Origin: Citrobacter werkmanii NBRC 105721
GTDB taxonomy: Bacteria > Pseudomonadota > Gammaproteobacteria > Enterobacterales > Enterobacteriaceae
NCBI GenBank assembly: GCA_000759755.1
Contig: BBMW01000003.1
Coordinates: forward strand, 372,001 to 436,000
Length of the DNA: 64,000 bases
Reading direction: 5' to 3'
Shown here: piece after piece, positions 38,699 through 47,541 of the stretch
Layout of the letters: the number at the start of each line of letters is the position of its first letter
Numbering within the stretch: the stretch's first letter is position 1
Made by a program: the position numbers and the translations under genes
Notes under the pieces: generated by a model
Told to the model about the DNA's origin: nothing
Database searches by the model: none
Seen by the model: only the letters and a program-made list of their open reading frames with translations

Positions 38699-40444
38699 GT
38701 GAAAAAGAAAAACGACATAGATGCGCGCAATTTTACTCCCGTACGTTTTGCCGTGCTTTGTGTGGCGATATTATTAAGTCTGGGATTGCTGCTGGGTCGG
38801 GTGGCGTGGCTACAAATTGTCACGCCGACAACTCTGGTAAAACAGGAAGACATGCGTTCGTTACGCGAGGTAACTATAGCCTCGCCACGCGGAATGATTA
38901 CCGACAGAGAAGGGCGACCGCTGGCAGTAAGTGTCCCGGTGAATGCCGTCTGGGCAGATCCTAAAACCATTATTAGCAAGGGTGGCGTGGGCTACAACGA
39001 ACGTTGGCAGGCGTTAGCAAAGACTCTGAACATTTCGCTCAGTTCTCTGGCTGAGCGCGTTAACAGTAATCCTGCGGGACGCTTTATTTATCTGGCGCGC
39101 CAGATCTCACCTCAGCAGGCTGAGTGGGTCGATAACCTTAATCTTCCGGGGATCAATCTGCGTGAAGAATCCCGTCGCTTTTATCCCGCCGGACATGTTG
39201 CGGCTAATCTCATTGGTTTCACCAACATTGATGGTCAGGGTATTGAAGGTCTGGAGAAAAGCTTCAATAGCCAGTTGATGGGCAAACCCGGCTCCCGTCT
39301 GGTCCGTAAAGACAAATTTGGTCATGTCATCGAAAATATCACCGAAGTGATGCCGGTGCCTGCACACGAATTACAACTCAGTATTGATGAGCGTTTGCAG
39401 ACGGTTACCGAAGACGCGCTGGATAATGCCGTGACGTGGAATAAAGCGGAGTCAGGGGCAGCTGTACTGGTCAATATCGCTACTGGTGAAATTCTCTCCA
39501 TGGCAAGCTTCCCAGATTTTAACCCCAACAATCGTGACGGCGCGGTACTGGATGATTTTCGTAACCGTGCCATTAGCGACACCTTTGAACCCGGCTCGAC
39601 CGTTAAGCCGCTGGTGATTATGACCGCGCTCCAGCAGGGGATTGTGCAACCGGACAGTGTAATTGATACCCATCCTTTTAATGTCGACGGACATCGTATT
39701 CGTGACGTCGGATTTTACCCTGAGCTGTCGCTTACCGGCATTTTGCAGAAATCAAGCGATACGGGTGTATCACACCTGTCGTTAGCTATGCCTGTGCAGA
39801 AATTGCTGGATACCTATAAGCGTTTTGGTTTTGGCGATCCAACCGGGTTGGGATTAACTGGTGAAAGCAGTGGTTTAATGCCCCAACGCCGCTACTGGAG
39901 CGATTTGGATCGCGCGACCTTCGCATTCGGTTATGGACTCATGGTGACGCCGCTCCAGTTGGCGCATGTCTACGCCACCATCGGTAGCTTTGGCATCTAT
40001 CGGCCTCTTTCTATAACGCGTATTGATCCGCCGGTAATAGGAACGCGGGTGATGCCGGAGGCACTGGTTCATCAGGTTGAACATATGATGGAAAGCGTTG
40101 CGTTACCCGGCGGTGGGGGAACTAAGGCGGCGGTCAGGGATTATCGGGTTGCGGTAAAGACCGGGACGGCGAAAAAAATCGGTGATGATGGTAAATATGT
40201 TGATAAATACGTGGCCTATACGGCAGGCGTTGCGCCAGCGAGTGACCCGAAATTCGCGTTAGTCGTGGTTATTAATAATCCACAAAACGGTGCTTACTAC
40301 GGGGGGGCTGTCTCCGCGCCGGTATTCAGCCAGATTATGGGAGATGTCCTGCGCCTGGAAAATGTTAAGCCAGACGGCATGCCTGCCGACTCCGATCATC
40401 TGCTGGTGATGCATGGCGACAGTGGATCCTCGCCAGCGCTGTAA
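38699..40444 (+). CDS. PBP3SAL-like septal peptidoglycan transpeptidase
   Basis: 581 aa from a GTG start after CGGGAG. A class B penicillin-binding protein closely similar to FtsI (588 aa) but not FtsI itself. One membrane helix (about 16-40), pedestal domain, then transpeptidase: SxxK at S300-TVK303, second motif SSD at 352-354 (FtsI has SSN), KTGT at 487-490. Its position between cspC and rlmA is that of Salmonella PBP3SAL, a divisome enzyme used at acid pH and inside host cells. E. coli K-12 lacks a gene here. No adjacent division genes. Confidence 0.9.
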   Translation: MKKKNDIDARNFTPVRFAVLCVAILLSLGLLLGRVAWLQIVTPTTLVKQEDMRSLREVTIASPRGMITDREGRPLAVSVPVNAVWADPKTIISKGGVGYNERWQALAKTLNISLSSLAERVNSNPAGRFIYLARQISPQQAEWVDNLNLPGINLREESRRFYPAGHVAANLIGFTNIDGQGIEGLEKSFNSQLMGKPGSRLVRKDKFGHVIENITEVMPVPAHELQLSIDERLQTVTEDALDNAVTWNKAESGAAVLVNIATGEILSMASFPDFNPNNRDGAVLDDFRNRAISDTFEPGSTVKPLVIMTALQQGIVQPDSVIDTHPFNVDGHRIRDVGFYPELSLTGILQKSSDTGVSHLSLAMPVQKLLDTYKRFGFGDPTGLGLTGESSGLMPQRRYWSDLDRATFAFGYGLMVTPLQLAHVYATIGSFGIYRPLSITRIDPPVIGTRVMPEALVHQVEHMMESVALPGGGGTKAAVRDYRVAVKTGTAKKIGDDGKYVDKYVAYTAGVAPASDPKFALVVVINNPQNGAYYGGAVSAPVFSQIMGDVLRLENVKPDGMPADSDHLLVMHGDSGSSPAL

Positions 40445-40507
40445 GTTATTTTCCCGGGGCGCAATTCGCGTTACACTTGCGCCCTCAAATCACCTGCCGG
40501 AGTTGTC

Positions 40508-41317
40508 ATGTCGTTTTCCTGTCCTCTTTGCCACCAGCCTCTTACTCAAACGAAAAACAGTTTTATTTGCCCTGAGCGGCACCAGTTTGACGTGGCGAAA
40601 GAAGGGTATGTCAACTTACTGCCAGTTCAGCATAAGCGGTCGCGCGATCCGGGTGACAGCGCTGAGATGATGCAGGCGCGCCGGGCGTTTCTTGATGCCG
40701 GACACTATCAACCACTGCGCGACGCGATTGTGAAGGTGCTCACAGAGAGGCCAGGTTCAGAAAACGCGGCGATTCTGGATATCGGCTGTGGAGAAGGGTA
40801 TTACACCCATGCCTTTGCCGATACGCTGACTGGCGGCAAGACCGTTGGCCTCGACGTCTCTAAAGTGGCGATTAAGGCCGCAGCCCGCCGTTATCCGCAG
40901 GTAACCTTTTGCGTGGCTTCCAGCCATCGTTTGCCGTTTGCCGATGCGTCCATGGATGCCATCATCAGGATCTACGCGCCCTGTAAAGCGCAAGAGCTGG
41001 CTCGCGTGGTTAAACCGGGTGGATGGGTAATCACCGCCACACCAGGGCCGCGGCATTTAATGGAGCTGAAAGGGCTGATTTATGATGAGGTGCGTTTGCA
41101 TGCGCCACATACCGAACAGCTGGAAGGTTTTGTTCTGCAGCAGAGTATTGCGCTGGGCTATCAGATGCAGCTCCAGGGCAGCGAAGCCGTTGCATTACTG
41201 CAAATGACACCGTTCGCCTGGCGGGCAAAACCGGAAGTGTGGGAAACGCTGGCAGGAAAGACGAAGTTTGACTGCCAGACAGATTTTAGTATTCATATCT
41301 GGCAGCGCCTGAATTAA
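40508..41317 (+). CDS. rlmA: 23S rRNA m1G745 methyltransferase RlmA
   Basis: 269 aa, the E. coli length. N-terminal zinc finger with C5, C8, C21 and H25 ([16 protein letters not shown]), then a Rossmann methyltransferase domain with SAM-binding [13 protein letters not shown] (about 87-99). It methylates N1 of G745 in helix 35. Its stop overlaps that of the convergent mntP by 4 bp. Confidence 0.95.
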   Translation: MSFSCPLCHQPLTQTKNSFICPERHQFDVAKEGYVNLLPVQHKRSRDPGDSAEMMQARRAFLDAGHYQPLRDAIVKVLTERPGSENAAILDIGCGEGYYTHAFADTLTGGKTVGLDVSKVAIKAAARRYPQVTFCVASSHRLPFADASMDAIIRIYAPCKAQELARVVKPGGWVITATPGPRHLMELKGLIYDEVRLHAPHTEQLEGFVLQQSIALGYQMQLQGSEAVALLQMTPFAWRAKPEVWETLAGKTKFDCQTDFSIHIWQRLN

Positions 41318-41880
41318 CCGTGGAAGTGTGCCCAGAGGATCTGGGCGCCGATACCAATCAGTACCACCCCGCCCAAAATTTCAGCTCGTTTGCCCAGCAT
41401 CGGACCAATAAAACGACCGATCATCATGCCGAGCGTGGACATAATTAACGTGGCGCAGCCGATGGCCAGCGCAGTCGCAATGATGTTAACCTGCAGGAAT
41501 GCCAGACCCACCCCGACGGCCATCGCGTCGAGACTGGTGGCAATGGCGGTGGTGACCAGCAGCCAGAATCCATGACGACGCTGCGGCTCTTCATCTTCAT
41601 CACCGTTGTCGCGAAAACCTTCGATTATCATTCGCCCACCCAAGAAAATCAGCAGAATGAAAGCGATCCAGTGGTTCCACTCCAGTACAAATTTGCTGGC
41701 CAGCATGCCCATACCCCAGCCAATCAGCGGGGTCAGGGTTTCAACTGCGCCGAAAATAAGACCGGTGCGCAGAGCTTCAGAAAATTTGGGTTTATGCAGG
41801 GTGGCACCTTTGCCAATTGACGCAGCGAAAGCATCCATCGACATGCCAAAAGCGAGAAGTACAGTAGCGGTGAGATTCAT
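41314..41880 (-). CDS. mntP: Manganese exporter MntP
   Basis: 188 aa from the ATG at 41880, the E. coli length. Six predicted membrane helices arranged as two related halves, with acidic residues in [10 protein letters not shown] and [10 protein letters not shown] that bind the ion. It pumps out excess Mn2+. It is preceded by a long leader with a yybP-ykoY riboswitch and, further up, Fur- and MntR-type operators. Confidence 0.96.
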   Translation of the reverse strand: MNLTATVLLAFGMSMDAFAASIGKGATLHKPKFSEALRTGLIFGAVETLTPLIGWGMGMLASKFVLEWNHWIAFILLIFLGGRMIIEGFRDNGDEDEEPQRRHGFWLLVTTAIATSLDAMAVGVGLAFLQVNIIATALAIGCATLIMSTLGMMIGRFIGPMLGKRAEILGGVVLIGIGAQILWAHFHG

Positions 41881-41995
41881 AACAGCGTCCTGACCGGGGT
41901 ATCCATAAAACACATCACTGCCCCCAGTAACCATGCATACAGATTGAAAACACGAAATATATCGTGCCATTCAGGTATGCATTGCAGTTGATGTG

Positions 41996-42118
41996 CCTAT
42001 GGTCTCGCCTGACTGAAACTGTATGTTCAGTCCGTACGCGCCACGTTTTTCAACGAGTATGTTGACACGTACATTTCCGGAGTCTGGAAATCGGCTACTC
42101 CCCAACGACGGGCGCAAC
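41996..42118 (-). promoter_or_regulatory. yybP-ykoY manganese riboswitch of mntP
   Basis: On the minus strand the leader contains GGGGAGTAGCC (about 42094-42104), CATACT (42056-42061 region) and GGCGAGACC (about 42000-42008), the conserved core elements of the Mn2+-sensing yybP-ykoY aptamer. It corresponds to the SraF leader of E. coli mntP. The expression platform would occupy 41881-41995, up to the ATG. Exact aptamer ends are estimated. Confidence 0.9.
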
Positions 42119-42176
42119 CTTAACATATTTTGAGAATATAAAACAAGAAACAGGGAAATAATATTTGACTTTTAAT

Positions 42177-42191
42177 TGAAAACGATTTTCA
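42177..42191. promoter_or_regulatory. Fur-like box upstream of mntP
   Basis: TGAAAACGATTTTCA fits the 7-1-7 Fur motif TGATAATNATTATCA at 11-12 of 14 scored positions and is itself almost a perfect dyad. It lies about 60 bp upstream of the riboswitch. E. coli mntP is reported to respond to Fur as well as MntR. Confidence 0.55.
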
Positions 42192-42244
42192 TTTAGATTT
42201 ATTTATAAATAGAACGTTAAAATAAATAACATTACGGGCGGGGT

Positions 42245-42264
42245 AATATAGCCTTAGCTATGTT
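42245..42264. promoter_or_regulatory. MntR box 1 upstream of mntP
   Basis: AATATAGCCTTAGCTATGTT: 8-bp arms with a 4-bp spacer, one mismatch from the E. coli mntH operator pattern AACATAGC-N4-GCTATGTT. Confidence 0.72.
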
Positions 42265-42286
42265 TTGTTTTCATTAATATATGAAA

Positions 42287-42306
42287 AACATAGTTCAGGC
42301 TATCTT
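42287..42306. promoter_or_regulatory. MntR box 2 upstream of mntP
   Basis: AACATAGTTCAGGCTATCTT: same 8-4-8 layout, two mismatches from AACATAGC-N4-GCTATGTT. Its centre is 42 bp from that of box 1, about four helical turns, and it starts 7 bp before the yobD stop. Confidence 0.65.
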
Positions 42307-42312
42307 GTTAAC

Positions 42313-42771
42313 TTACTGATTTGAAATAAGAAGCTTATATATTTTTTCGAGATCGTCTATATTTCGTACGCGAACAAGCAATCTACGCTGTTCTAATTGC
42401 ATCACCAGCACGCCGTCTTCTGATAAATTCATCTCTTTAATGCGGTTATATTCAATCCAGACGTTAGCAAAGAAAAAACCTTTTTGCTTGAAGATGATTT
42501 TCGGCGTACGGATCCAGAACAGATACAACCCCATCAACACCAGTGCACATAATAACCATGTGGTGAATTGCGCCCCGTGGCTGGTGACGTTGTTGTAGAT
42601 AAGAATAGCTACCAGGCCAATGAAGATAACACTGTCAACACGGCTGCGAGGAAGCAGGGCGACCGTCAGCAGAGTAGGGCCATTACGGCGGGGCATGATG
42701 AACTGATCGTAAATGGCATACGCCAGCAGCGAAAAGATAAAAAGAACCAGCACCAGGTCCGTGATAGTCAT
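42313..42771 (-). CDS. yobD: Membrane protein YobD (UPF0266)
   Basis: 152 aa, the E. coli length. About three membrane segments in the first 90 residues, then a soluble PH-like tail ([26 protein letters not shown]). Function unknown. It follows manXYZ on the same strand, separated by a terminator. Confidence 0.92.
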   Translation of the reverse strand: MTITDLVLVLFIFSLLAYAIYDQFIMPRRNGPTLLTVALLPRSRVDSVIFIGLVAILIYNNVTSHGAQFTTWLLCALVLMGLYLFWIRTPKIIFKQKGFFFANVWIEYNRIKEMNLSEDGVLVMQLEQRRLLVRVRNIDDLEKIYKLLISNQ

Positions 42772-42793
42772 GAATCCTCAACCCTCTAAATAG

Positions 42794-42817
42794 AAAAACC
42801 GGGGGCAAGCCCCCGGT
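42794..42817 (-). terminator. Terminator of manXYZ
   Basis: ACCGGGGGC / GCCCCCGGT perfect GC-rich stem with a tight loop; read on the minus strand it is followed by TTTTT. It lies 15 nt after manZ. Confidence 0.85.
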
Positions 42818-42831
42818 GATGTACAACAGTC

Positions 42832-43683
42832 TTACAGGCCGAGCAGGCCGACAGCGTAGCCCGCGATACCGATGACGAAGAAGCCAACGATAATCCACAG
42901 CGGGTTCACTTTCTTACGCAGTAGCCACATACAAGCGAAAGTCAGCAGCAGAGGAACCAGGCCCGGCATCAGCTGGTCAAGGATAGTCTGCACGGTGGTA
43001 ACGCGAGTCTGGCCATCCTGACCGGTGATAGTGGAGACCACCAACGGGATGTTCACGTGCGTCCACTTGTTAACCAATGCCCCCATGACAAACAGGCCGA
43101 GGATTGACGCCCCCTCAGTCAGTTTCTGCAGGAAGCCGCCGCCCATATCTTTAACGATATCGACACCTTTACGGTAGCCGTATGCCACACCGTAGTAACG
43201 GGTAGCCAGACGCACCAGGTTAAACAGGATGAAGAACAGCAGTGGCCCAAGCAGGCTGCCGCTCATCGCGATACCTGCACCAAGCGCGGCAAATACCGGA
43301 CGTACGGTACCCCAGAAGATTGGATCGCCAACGCCTGCCAACGGTCCCATCAGACCCACTTTGATACCGTTGATAGCACCATCGTCAATCTCTGCGCCGT
43401 TGGCACGCTGCTCTTCCATCGCCAGCGTAACGCCCAGCACAGGTGCGGCTACGTACGGATGGGTGTTAAAGAATTCCAGGTGACGCTTAATAGCCTGCTT
43501 ACGTGCATCGTTGTTTTCCGGGTACAAACGGCGGATAGCCGGTACCATGGAGAAACAAAAACCCAGCGCCTGCATACGTTCGAAGTTCCATGAACCCTGA
43601 AACAGGTTAGAACGAATGAACACGCCACGAATGTCACTCGGAGTGAGTTTTTTCTCGGTGGTAGTTTTAGTCATATCAACCAT
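42832..43683 (-). CDS. manZ: Mannose PTS permease subunit IID
   Basis: 283 aa from the ATG at 43683, which is 6 nt after AGGTGAG and matches E. coli; a GTG at 43692 would add three residues but sits on the ribosome binding site. Mostly cytoplasmic N-terminal domain, with the membrane part toward the C-terminus (about 250-283). With ManY it forms the mannose, glucose and glucosamine channel that is also used by lambda DNA and some bacteriocins. Confidence 0.96.
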   Translation of the reverse strand: MVDMTKTTTEKKLTPSDIRGVFIRSNLFQGSWNFERMQALGFCFSMVPAIRRLYPENNDARKQAIKRHLEFFNTHPYVAAPVLGVTLAMEEQRANGAEIDDGAINGIKVGLMGPLAGVGDPIFWGTVRPVFAALGAGIAMSGSLLGPLLFFILFNLVRLATRYYGVAYGYRKGVDIVKDMGGGFLQKLTEGASILGLFVMGALVNKWTHVNIPLVVSTITGQDGQTRVTTVQTILDQLMPGLVPLLLTFACMWLLRKKVNPLWIIVGFFVIGIAGYAVGLLGL

Positions 43684-43695
43684 TTCGCTCACCTG

Positions 43696-44496
43696 CTAGT
43701 CCAGTTCGTTATCAAGATCGTTGTTACCAGCTGCCTGAACTGGCGCACCGGCGACGCGGTTATATTTCGGGCTCAGCTGAATGTAGAGGATTGCCATCAC
43801 AGCGCCAATCACACCTAGAGCAACCAGGTTGAAGTTAGTAAATGCCGCGGTGACGAAGCCGAGATAGAAGAACGGCATCAGGTAGCCCGCGCGCATCATA
43901 TTGATGACCATCGCATAACCAACCACTACGATCATGCCACCTGCGATGTTCAGGCCGCCGGTGACGACTTCCGGAATGGCGTTGAGCATGCTCTGAACTT
44001 CACTGGTACCTACAGAAATCGCCACGATTACCGCCGGGATAGCGATACGCATAGCCTGCAGGAACAGTGAGGATACGTGCAGCCAGGAGAGCGCCGTCAG
44101 GTTGCCGTTTTCGGCCGCCTTATCCGCTGCGTGCTGGAATGCTACGGTGATGGTACGAACGATGATGGTCAGAACCTGGCCTGCTGCTGCCAGCGGGATA
44201 GCCAGCGCGATACCGGCACCAATACTTTGGTGACCCGCGATAACCAGAACGGTAGAGATAATTGACGCCAGTGCGGCATCTGGTGCAACCGCAGCACCGA
44301 TGTTCATCCAGCCCAGGGCGATCATTTCCAGGGTACCACCGATGATAATACCGGTTTTCATATCCCCGAGAACGGCGCCAATAAGCGTACAGGCCACCAA
44401 CGGACGGTGGAACTGAAATTCATCGAGTACCGACTCCATACCCGCGATACATGCGACGATGAACACCAGCACAATCTGAAGAGTGGTAATCTCCAT
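43696..44496 (-). CDS. manY: Mannose PTS permease subunit IIC
   Basis: 266 aa, the E. coli length, highly hydrophobic with eight or more membrane segments and the PTS IIC-sorbose/mannose signature (GGTLEMIALGWMNIGAAVAPDAAL). Middle gene of manXYZ, 12 nt before manZ. Confidence 0.97.
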   Translation of the reverse strand: MEITTLQIVLVFIVACIAGMESVLDEFQFHRPLVACTLIGAVLGDMKTGIIIGGTLEMIALGWMNIGAAVAPDAALASIISTVLVIAGHQSIGAGIALAIPLAAAGQVLTIIVRTITVAFQHAADKAAENGNLTALSWLHVSSLFLQAMRIAIPAVIVAISVGTSEVQSMLNAIPEVVTGGLNIAGGMIVVVGYAMVINMMRAGYLMPFFYLGFVTAAFTNFNLVALGVIGAVMAILYIQLSPKYNRVAGAPVQAAGNNDLDNELD

Positions 44497-44554
44497 TGTA
44501 CTTCTCCTATTGCTATACAGACTTAAGTGTGAAAACTAAGTAAATGCCAGGGAA

Positions 44555-45517
44555 TTATTTCGCCTTGGCAATCAAATCCATCATTTTCAGTTTCTGATCG
44601 GTCGAAACTTTACGCGCTTCGAGCTCAATACCGCGTTCGTTGAGTTTTTTGAAGGCTTCGATGTCTTTTTCATCAACAGAAATTGCGTTGTTTACCTGTG
44701 TTTTACCCTGACGGAAAGCCATACCGCCAATGTTTACAGAGGTAATTTTCACACCACCTTCAACGATACGTTCCACATCGGTCGGGTTGGTGAACAACAG
44801 CATCACACGCTCGCCTGCATATTTCGGGTTGTTGTAGACGCGGATCATTTTCGCGACATCAACCACATGCGCCGTCACACCCGGAGGTGCTACCTGAGTC
44901 AGCAACGTTTTACGCACGGTATCGGCGGCAACTTCATCGCTGACGACGATAATGCGCGTTACGTTGGTTTCTTTGGTCCAGCGAGTGGCTACCTGACCAT
45001 GAATTAAACGGTCATCGATACGCGCCAGGCCGATCTGCATATAATCGTTGGGGCCCATCGGTTTCGCCGGTGCTGCTGCTTTGGGTGCCGCAACGGGGGC
45101 AGGAGCGGCTTTTTCCACGGGTTTCGCTTTCAGCGCTTTCACGCCTTCGCTACCGGTTTCAACGGCCAGTGCCACTAATTCATCGAAGCTCGGGTTGTCA
45201 TCACGCGCCATGAAGGTCTCGACCAGCATGGGAATGTTCACACCGGCGATAACTTCGTAATGCTCTTTATCGACGACAATGCGGCTCGCAGCGTTAAACG
45301 GGCTGCCTCCCCATGTGTCAACGAGAAACAGCACGCCTTTACTGGTATCGAGTTTTGCCAACTGAGCGTTGTACTTTTCGATCAGCGTTTCGGCATTTTC
45401 ACCTGGAACGAAATCGATCCAGCCGACATTTTCCTGCTCGCCTAACAGCATCTCTGCTGTCTTAAGTAACTGCTCTGCAGCCCAACCATGTGTGCCTATT
45501 ACAATAGCAATGGTCAC
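44555..45517 (-). CDS. manX: Mannose PTS IIAB subunit
   Basis: 320 aa (E. coli 323). IIA domain (about 1-130) with the phospho-accepting His10 in IGTHGW, an Ala/Pro/Lys linker (about 133-155, three residues shorter than in E. coli), and IIB domain with the second His in IDDRLIHGQVATRW. It passes phosphate from HPr to sugars entering through ManYZ. In E. coli manXYZ is under CRP and Mlc and is silenced by SgrS RNA. Confidence 0.96.
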   Translation of the reverse strand: MTIAIVIGTHGWAAEQLLKTAEMLLGEQENVGWIDFVPGENAETLIEKYNAQLAKLDTSKGVLFLVDTWGGSPFNAASRIVVDKEHYEVIAGVNIPMLVETFMARDDNPSFDELVALAVETGSEGVKALKAKPVEKAAPAPVAAPKAAAPAKPMGPNDYMQIGLARIDDRLIHGQVATRWTKETNVTRIIVVSDEVAADTVRKTLLTQVAPPGVTAHVVDVAKMIRVYNNPKYAGERVMLLFTNPTDVERIVEGGVKITSVNIGGMAFRQGKTQVNNAISVDEKDIEAFKKLNERGIELEARKVSTDQKLKMMDLIAKAK

Positions 45518-45661
45518 TTGCTACCTCCTTTATTATCGTTAACACATCAACGTGAAGATGTATTTGAATCGTCGTCCGCAATCGAATCGATTCAGATAAG
45601 GGTTACAAAGAAAAACCTATGATTTTCGTGAATTATTTTAGATATCGAAAAAAATATTTTA

Positions 45662-45677
45662 TGTGATGAAGATCCGT
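45662..45677 (-). promoter_or_regulatory. Candidate CRP site upstream of manX
   Basis: TGTGA-TGAAGA-TCCGT keeps one perfect CRP half-site and two bases of the other. It lies about 150 bp upstream of manX in the 459-bp manX-yoaE gap. The AT-rich stretch 45600-45660 next to it could hold the Mlc site, but I could not define one. The yoaE-proximal part (45780-45976) shows only small hairpins. Confidence 0.35.
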
Positions 45678-45976
45678 AATTTAACTTCCGATGAAAAGAA
45701 ATTTCGAAGGGTAAAATATCTCCGAAACAACTTATTGCAAAGGAAGGTAAATCTTTGCTAAAAACCGGTTGTCTCTGTTATGTTTAGCATCTGTTTAATT
45801 ACTCAGGAGTATAGGGCAGTAGCCCACCATATGGATCGTCACCGACGTCATTTCACCCTCAGGCCGCTTTGCGCCTGTCAGATTGGCACTTTTTGCCACA
45901 AATTTTCTCTGCATAATGCTTTAACGCCTGAGATCCTCAGCGCGCAGTTTGGTCATTCCTTAAGCAGGAGCTTGTC

Positions 45977-47536
45977 ATGGAATTATTAATGGACCCGCAG
46001 ATTTGGGTGGGTTTGCTCACGCTTGTCGTTCTCGAAATTGTTCTGGGTATTGATAACCTGGTCTTCATTGCGATCCTGGCTGATAAGCTGCCGCCGAAAC
46101 AGCGAGATAAAGCGCGTTTAATCGGTTTATCACTGGCACTGATTATGCGTCTGGGCTTGTTGTCCGTGATTTCGTGGATGGTGACGCTGACAAAGCCGCT
46201 GTTTACGGTAATGGACTATGCGTTCTCAGGGCGCGATCTGATTATGCTGCTGGGCGGTATCTTCCTCTTGTTCAAGGCTACGACAGAGCTGCATGAGCGG
46301 CTTGAAAACCGTGAACATGATACCGGGCAGACGAAAGGGTATGCGAGCTTTTGGGTTGTCGTGACGCAGATTGTCATCCTCGATGCGGTGTTCTCGCTGG
46401 ATGCGGTGATTACTGCGGTCGGTATGGTCAACCATCTGCCGGTCATGATGGCGGCGGTCGTGATTGCTATGGCCGTGATGCTGCTGGCGTCCAAGCCGTT
46501 GACGCGATTTGTGAACCAACATCCGACGGTGGTGGTGCTGTGTCTGAGCTTCCTGTTGATGATTGGTCTGAGTCTGGTTGCCGAAGGGTTTGGCTTCCAC
46601 ATTCCGAAAGGCTATCTGTATGCGGCGATTGGCTTCTCGATCATTATCGAGTTGTTTAACCAGATTGCGCGTCGTAACTTTATTCGCCACCAGTCGGCAC
46701 TACCGCTGCGTGCGCGGACTGCCGATGCAATCCTGCGTCTGATGGGGGGTAAACGTCAGGCCAGCGCGCAGATGGAATCCGACAATCCAGTACCTGTGCC
46801 CGTTCCGGAAGGCGCATTCGTGGAAGAAGAACGCTATATGATCAACGGCGTACTCTCCCTGGCCTCGCGTTCATTACGTGGCATTATGACGCCTCGTGGC
46901 GAGATTAGCTGGGTTGATGCGGACCTGAGTGTAGCGGAAATTCGCGAGCAATTGCTTTCGTCACCGCACAGCCTGTTCCCGGTATGTCGCGGTGAGCTGG
47001 ACGAAATTATCGGTATCGTCCGTGCCAAAGAACTGCTGGTGGCTCTGGAAGAGGGTGTGGATGTGGCGGCGATTGCCTCTGCTTCTCCGGCTATCGTGGT
47101 CCCGGAAACGCTGGACCCGATTAATCTGTTAGGCGTTCTGCGTCGTGCCCGCGGCAGTTTCGTGATCGTCACTAACGAATTTGGTGTCGTGCAGGGGTTG
47201 GTTACTCCGCTGGACGTATTAGAAGCTATCGCCGGTGAGTTCCCGGATGCCGATGAAACGCCTGAAATTATTGCTGATGCAGGCGGTTGGTTGGTGAAAG
47301 GCGGTACCGATCTGCATGCGTTGCAACAGGCGCTGGACGTAGATACGTTAGTGAATGAAGACGAAGATATCGCGACGGTGGCAGGTTTAGTCATCGCGGC
47401 TAACGGTCATATTCCACGCGTCGGCGATGTTATCGAGGTTGCGCCGCTGAGCATTACGATTGTCGAAGCGAATGACTATCGTGTGGATTTAGTTCGCATT
47501 GTTAAAGAACGACCCGCTCACGACGAAGACGAGTAA
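45977..47536 (+). CDS. yoaE: TerC/CorC-family membrane protein YoaE
   Basis: 519 aa (E. coli 518). N-terminal TerC-type membrane domain of about seven helices with acidic residues in [15 protein letters not shown] and [16 protein letters not shown], then a CBS pair ([12 protein letters not shown] onward, about 300-425), and a C-terminal CorC/HlyC domain ([19 protein letters not shown] onward). Likely metal-ion transport or tolerance, by family. Good AGGAG. It ends 5 bp before the convergent pdeD. Confidence 0.93.
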   Translation: MELLMDPQIWVGLLTLVVLEIVLGIDNLVFIAILADKLPPKQRDKARLIGLSLALIMRLGLLSVISWMVTLTKPLFTVMDYAFSGRDLIMLLGGIFLLFKATTELHERLENREHDTGQTKGYASFWVVVTQIVILDAVFSLDAVITAVGMVNHLPVMMAAVVIAMAVMLLASKPLTRFVNQHPTVVVLCLSFLLMIGLSLVAEGFGFHIPKGYLYAAIGFSIIIELFNQIARRNFIRHQSALPLRARTADAILRLMGGKRQASAQMESDNPVPVPVPEGAFVEEERYMINGVLSLASRSLRGIMTPRGEISWVDADLSVAEIREQLLSSPHSLFPVCRGELDEIIGIVRAKELLVALEEGVDVAAIASASPAIVVPETLDPINLLGVLRRARGSFVIVTNEFGVVQGLVTPLDVLEAIAGEFPDADETPEIIADAGGWLVKGGTDLHALQQALDVDTLVNEDEDIATVAGLVIAANGHIPRVGDVIEVAPLSITIVEANDYRVDLVRIVKERPAHDEDE

Positions 47537-47541
47537 CCGGG

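Noticed and set aside
45790-45976. GGGCAGTAGCCC in the yoaE leader recalls the GGGGAGTAGCC of yybP-ykoY riboswitches, which often precede TerC-family genes
   Set aside because: The leader lacks the CATACT loop and the GGCGAGACC-type segment that are clear in the mntP leader, so there is no support for an aptamer.
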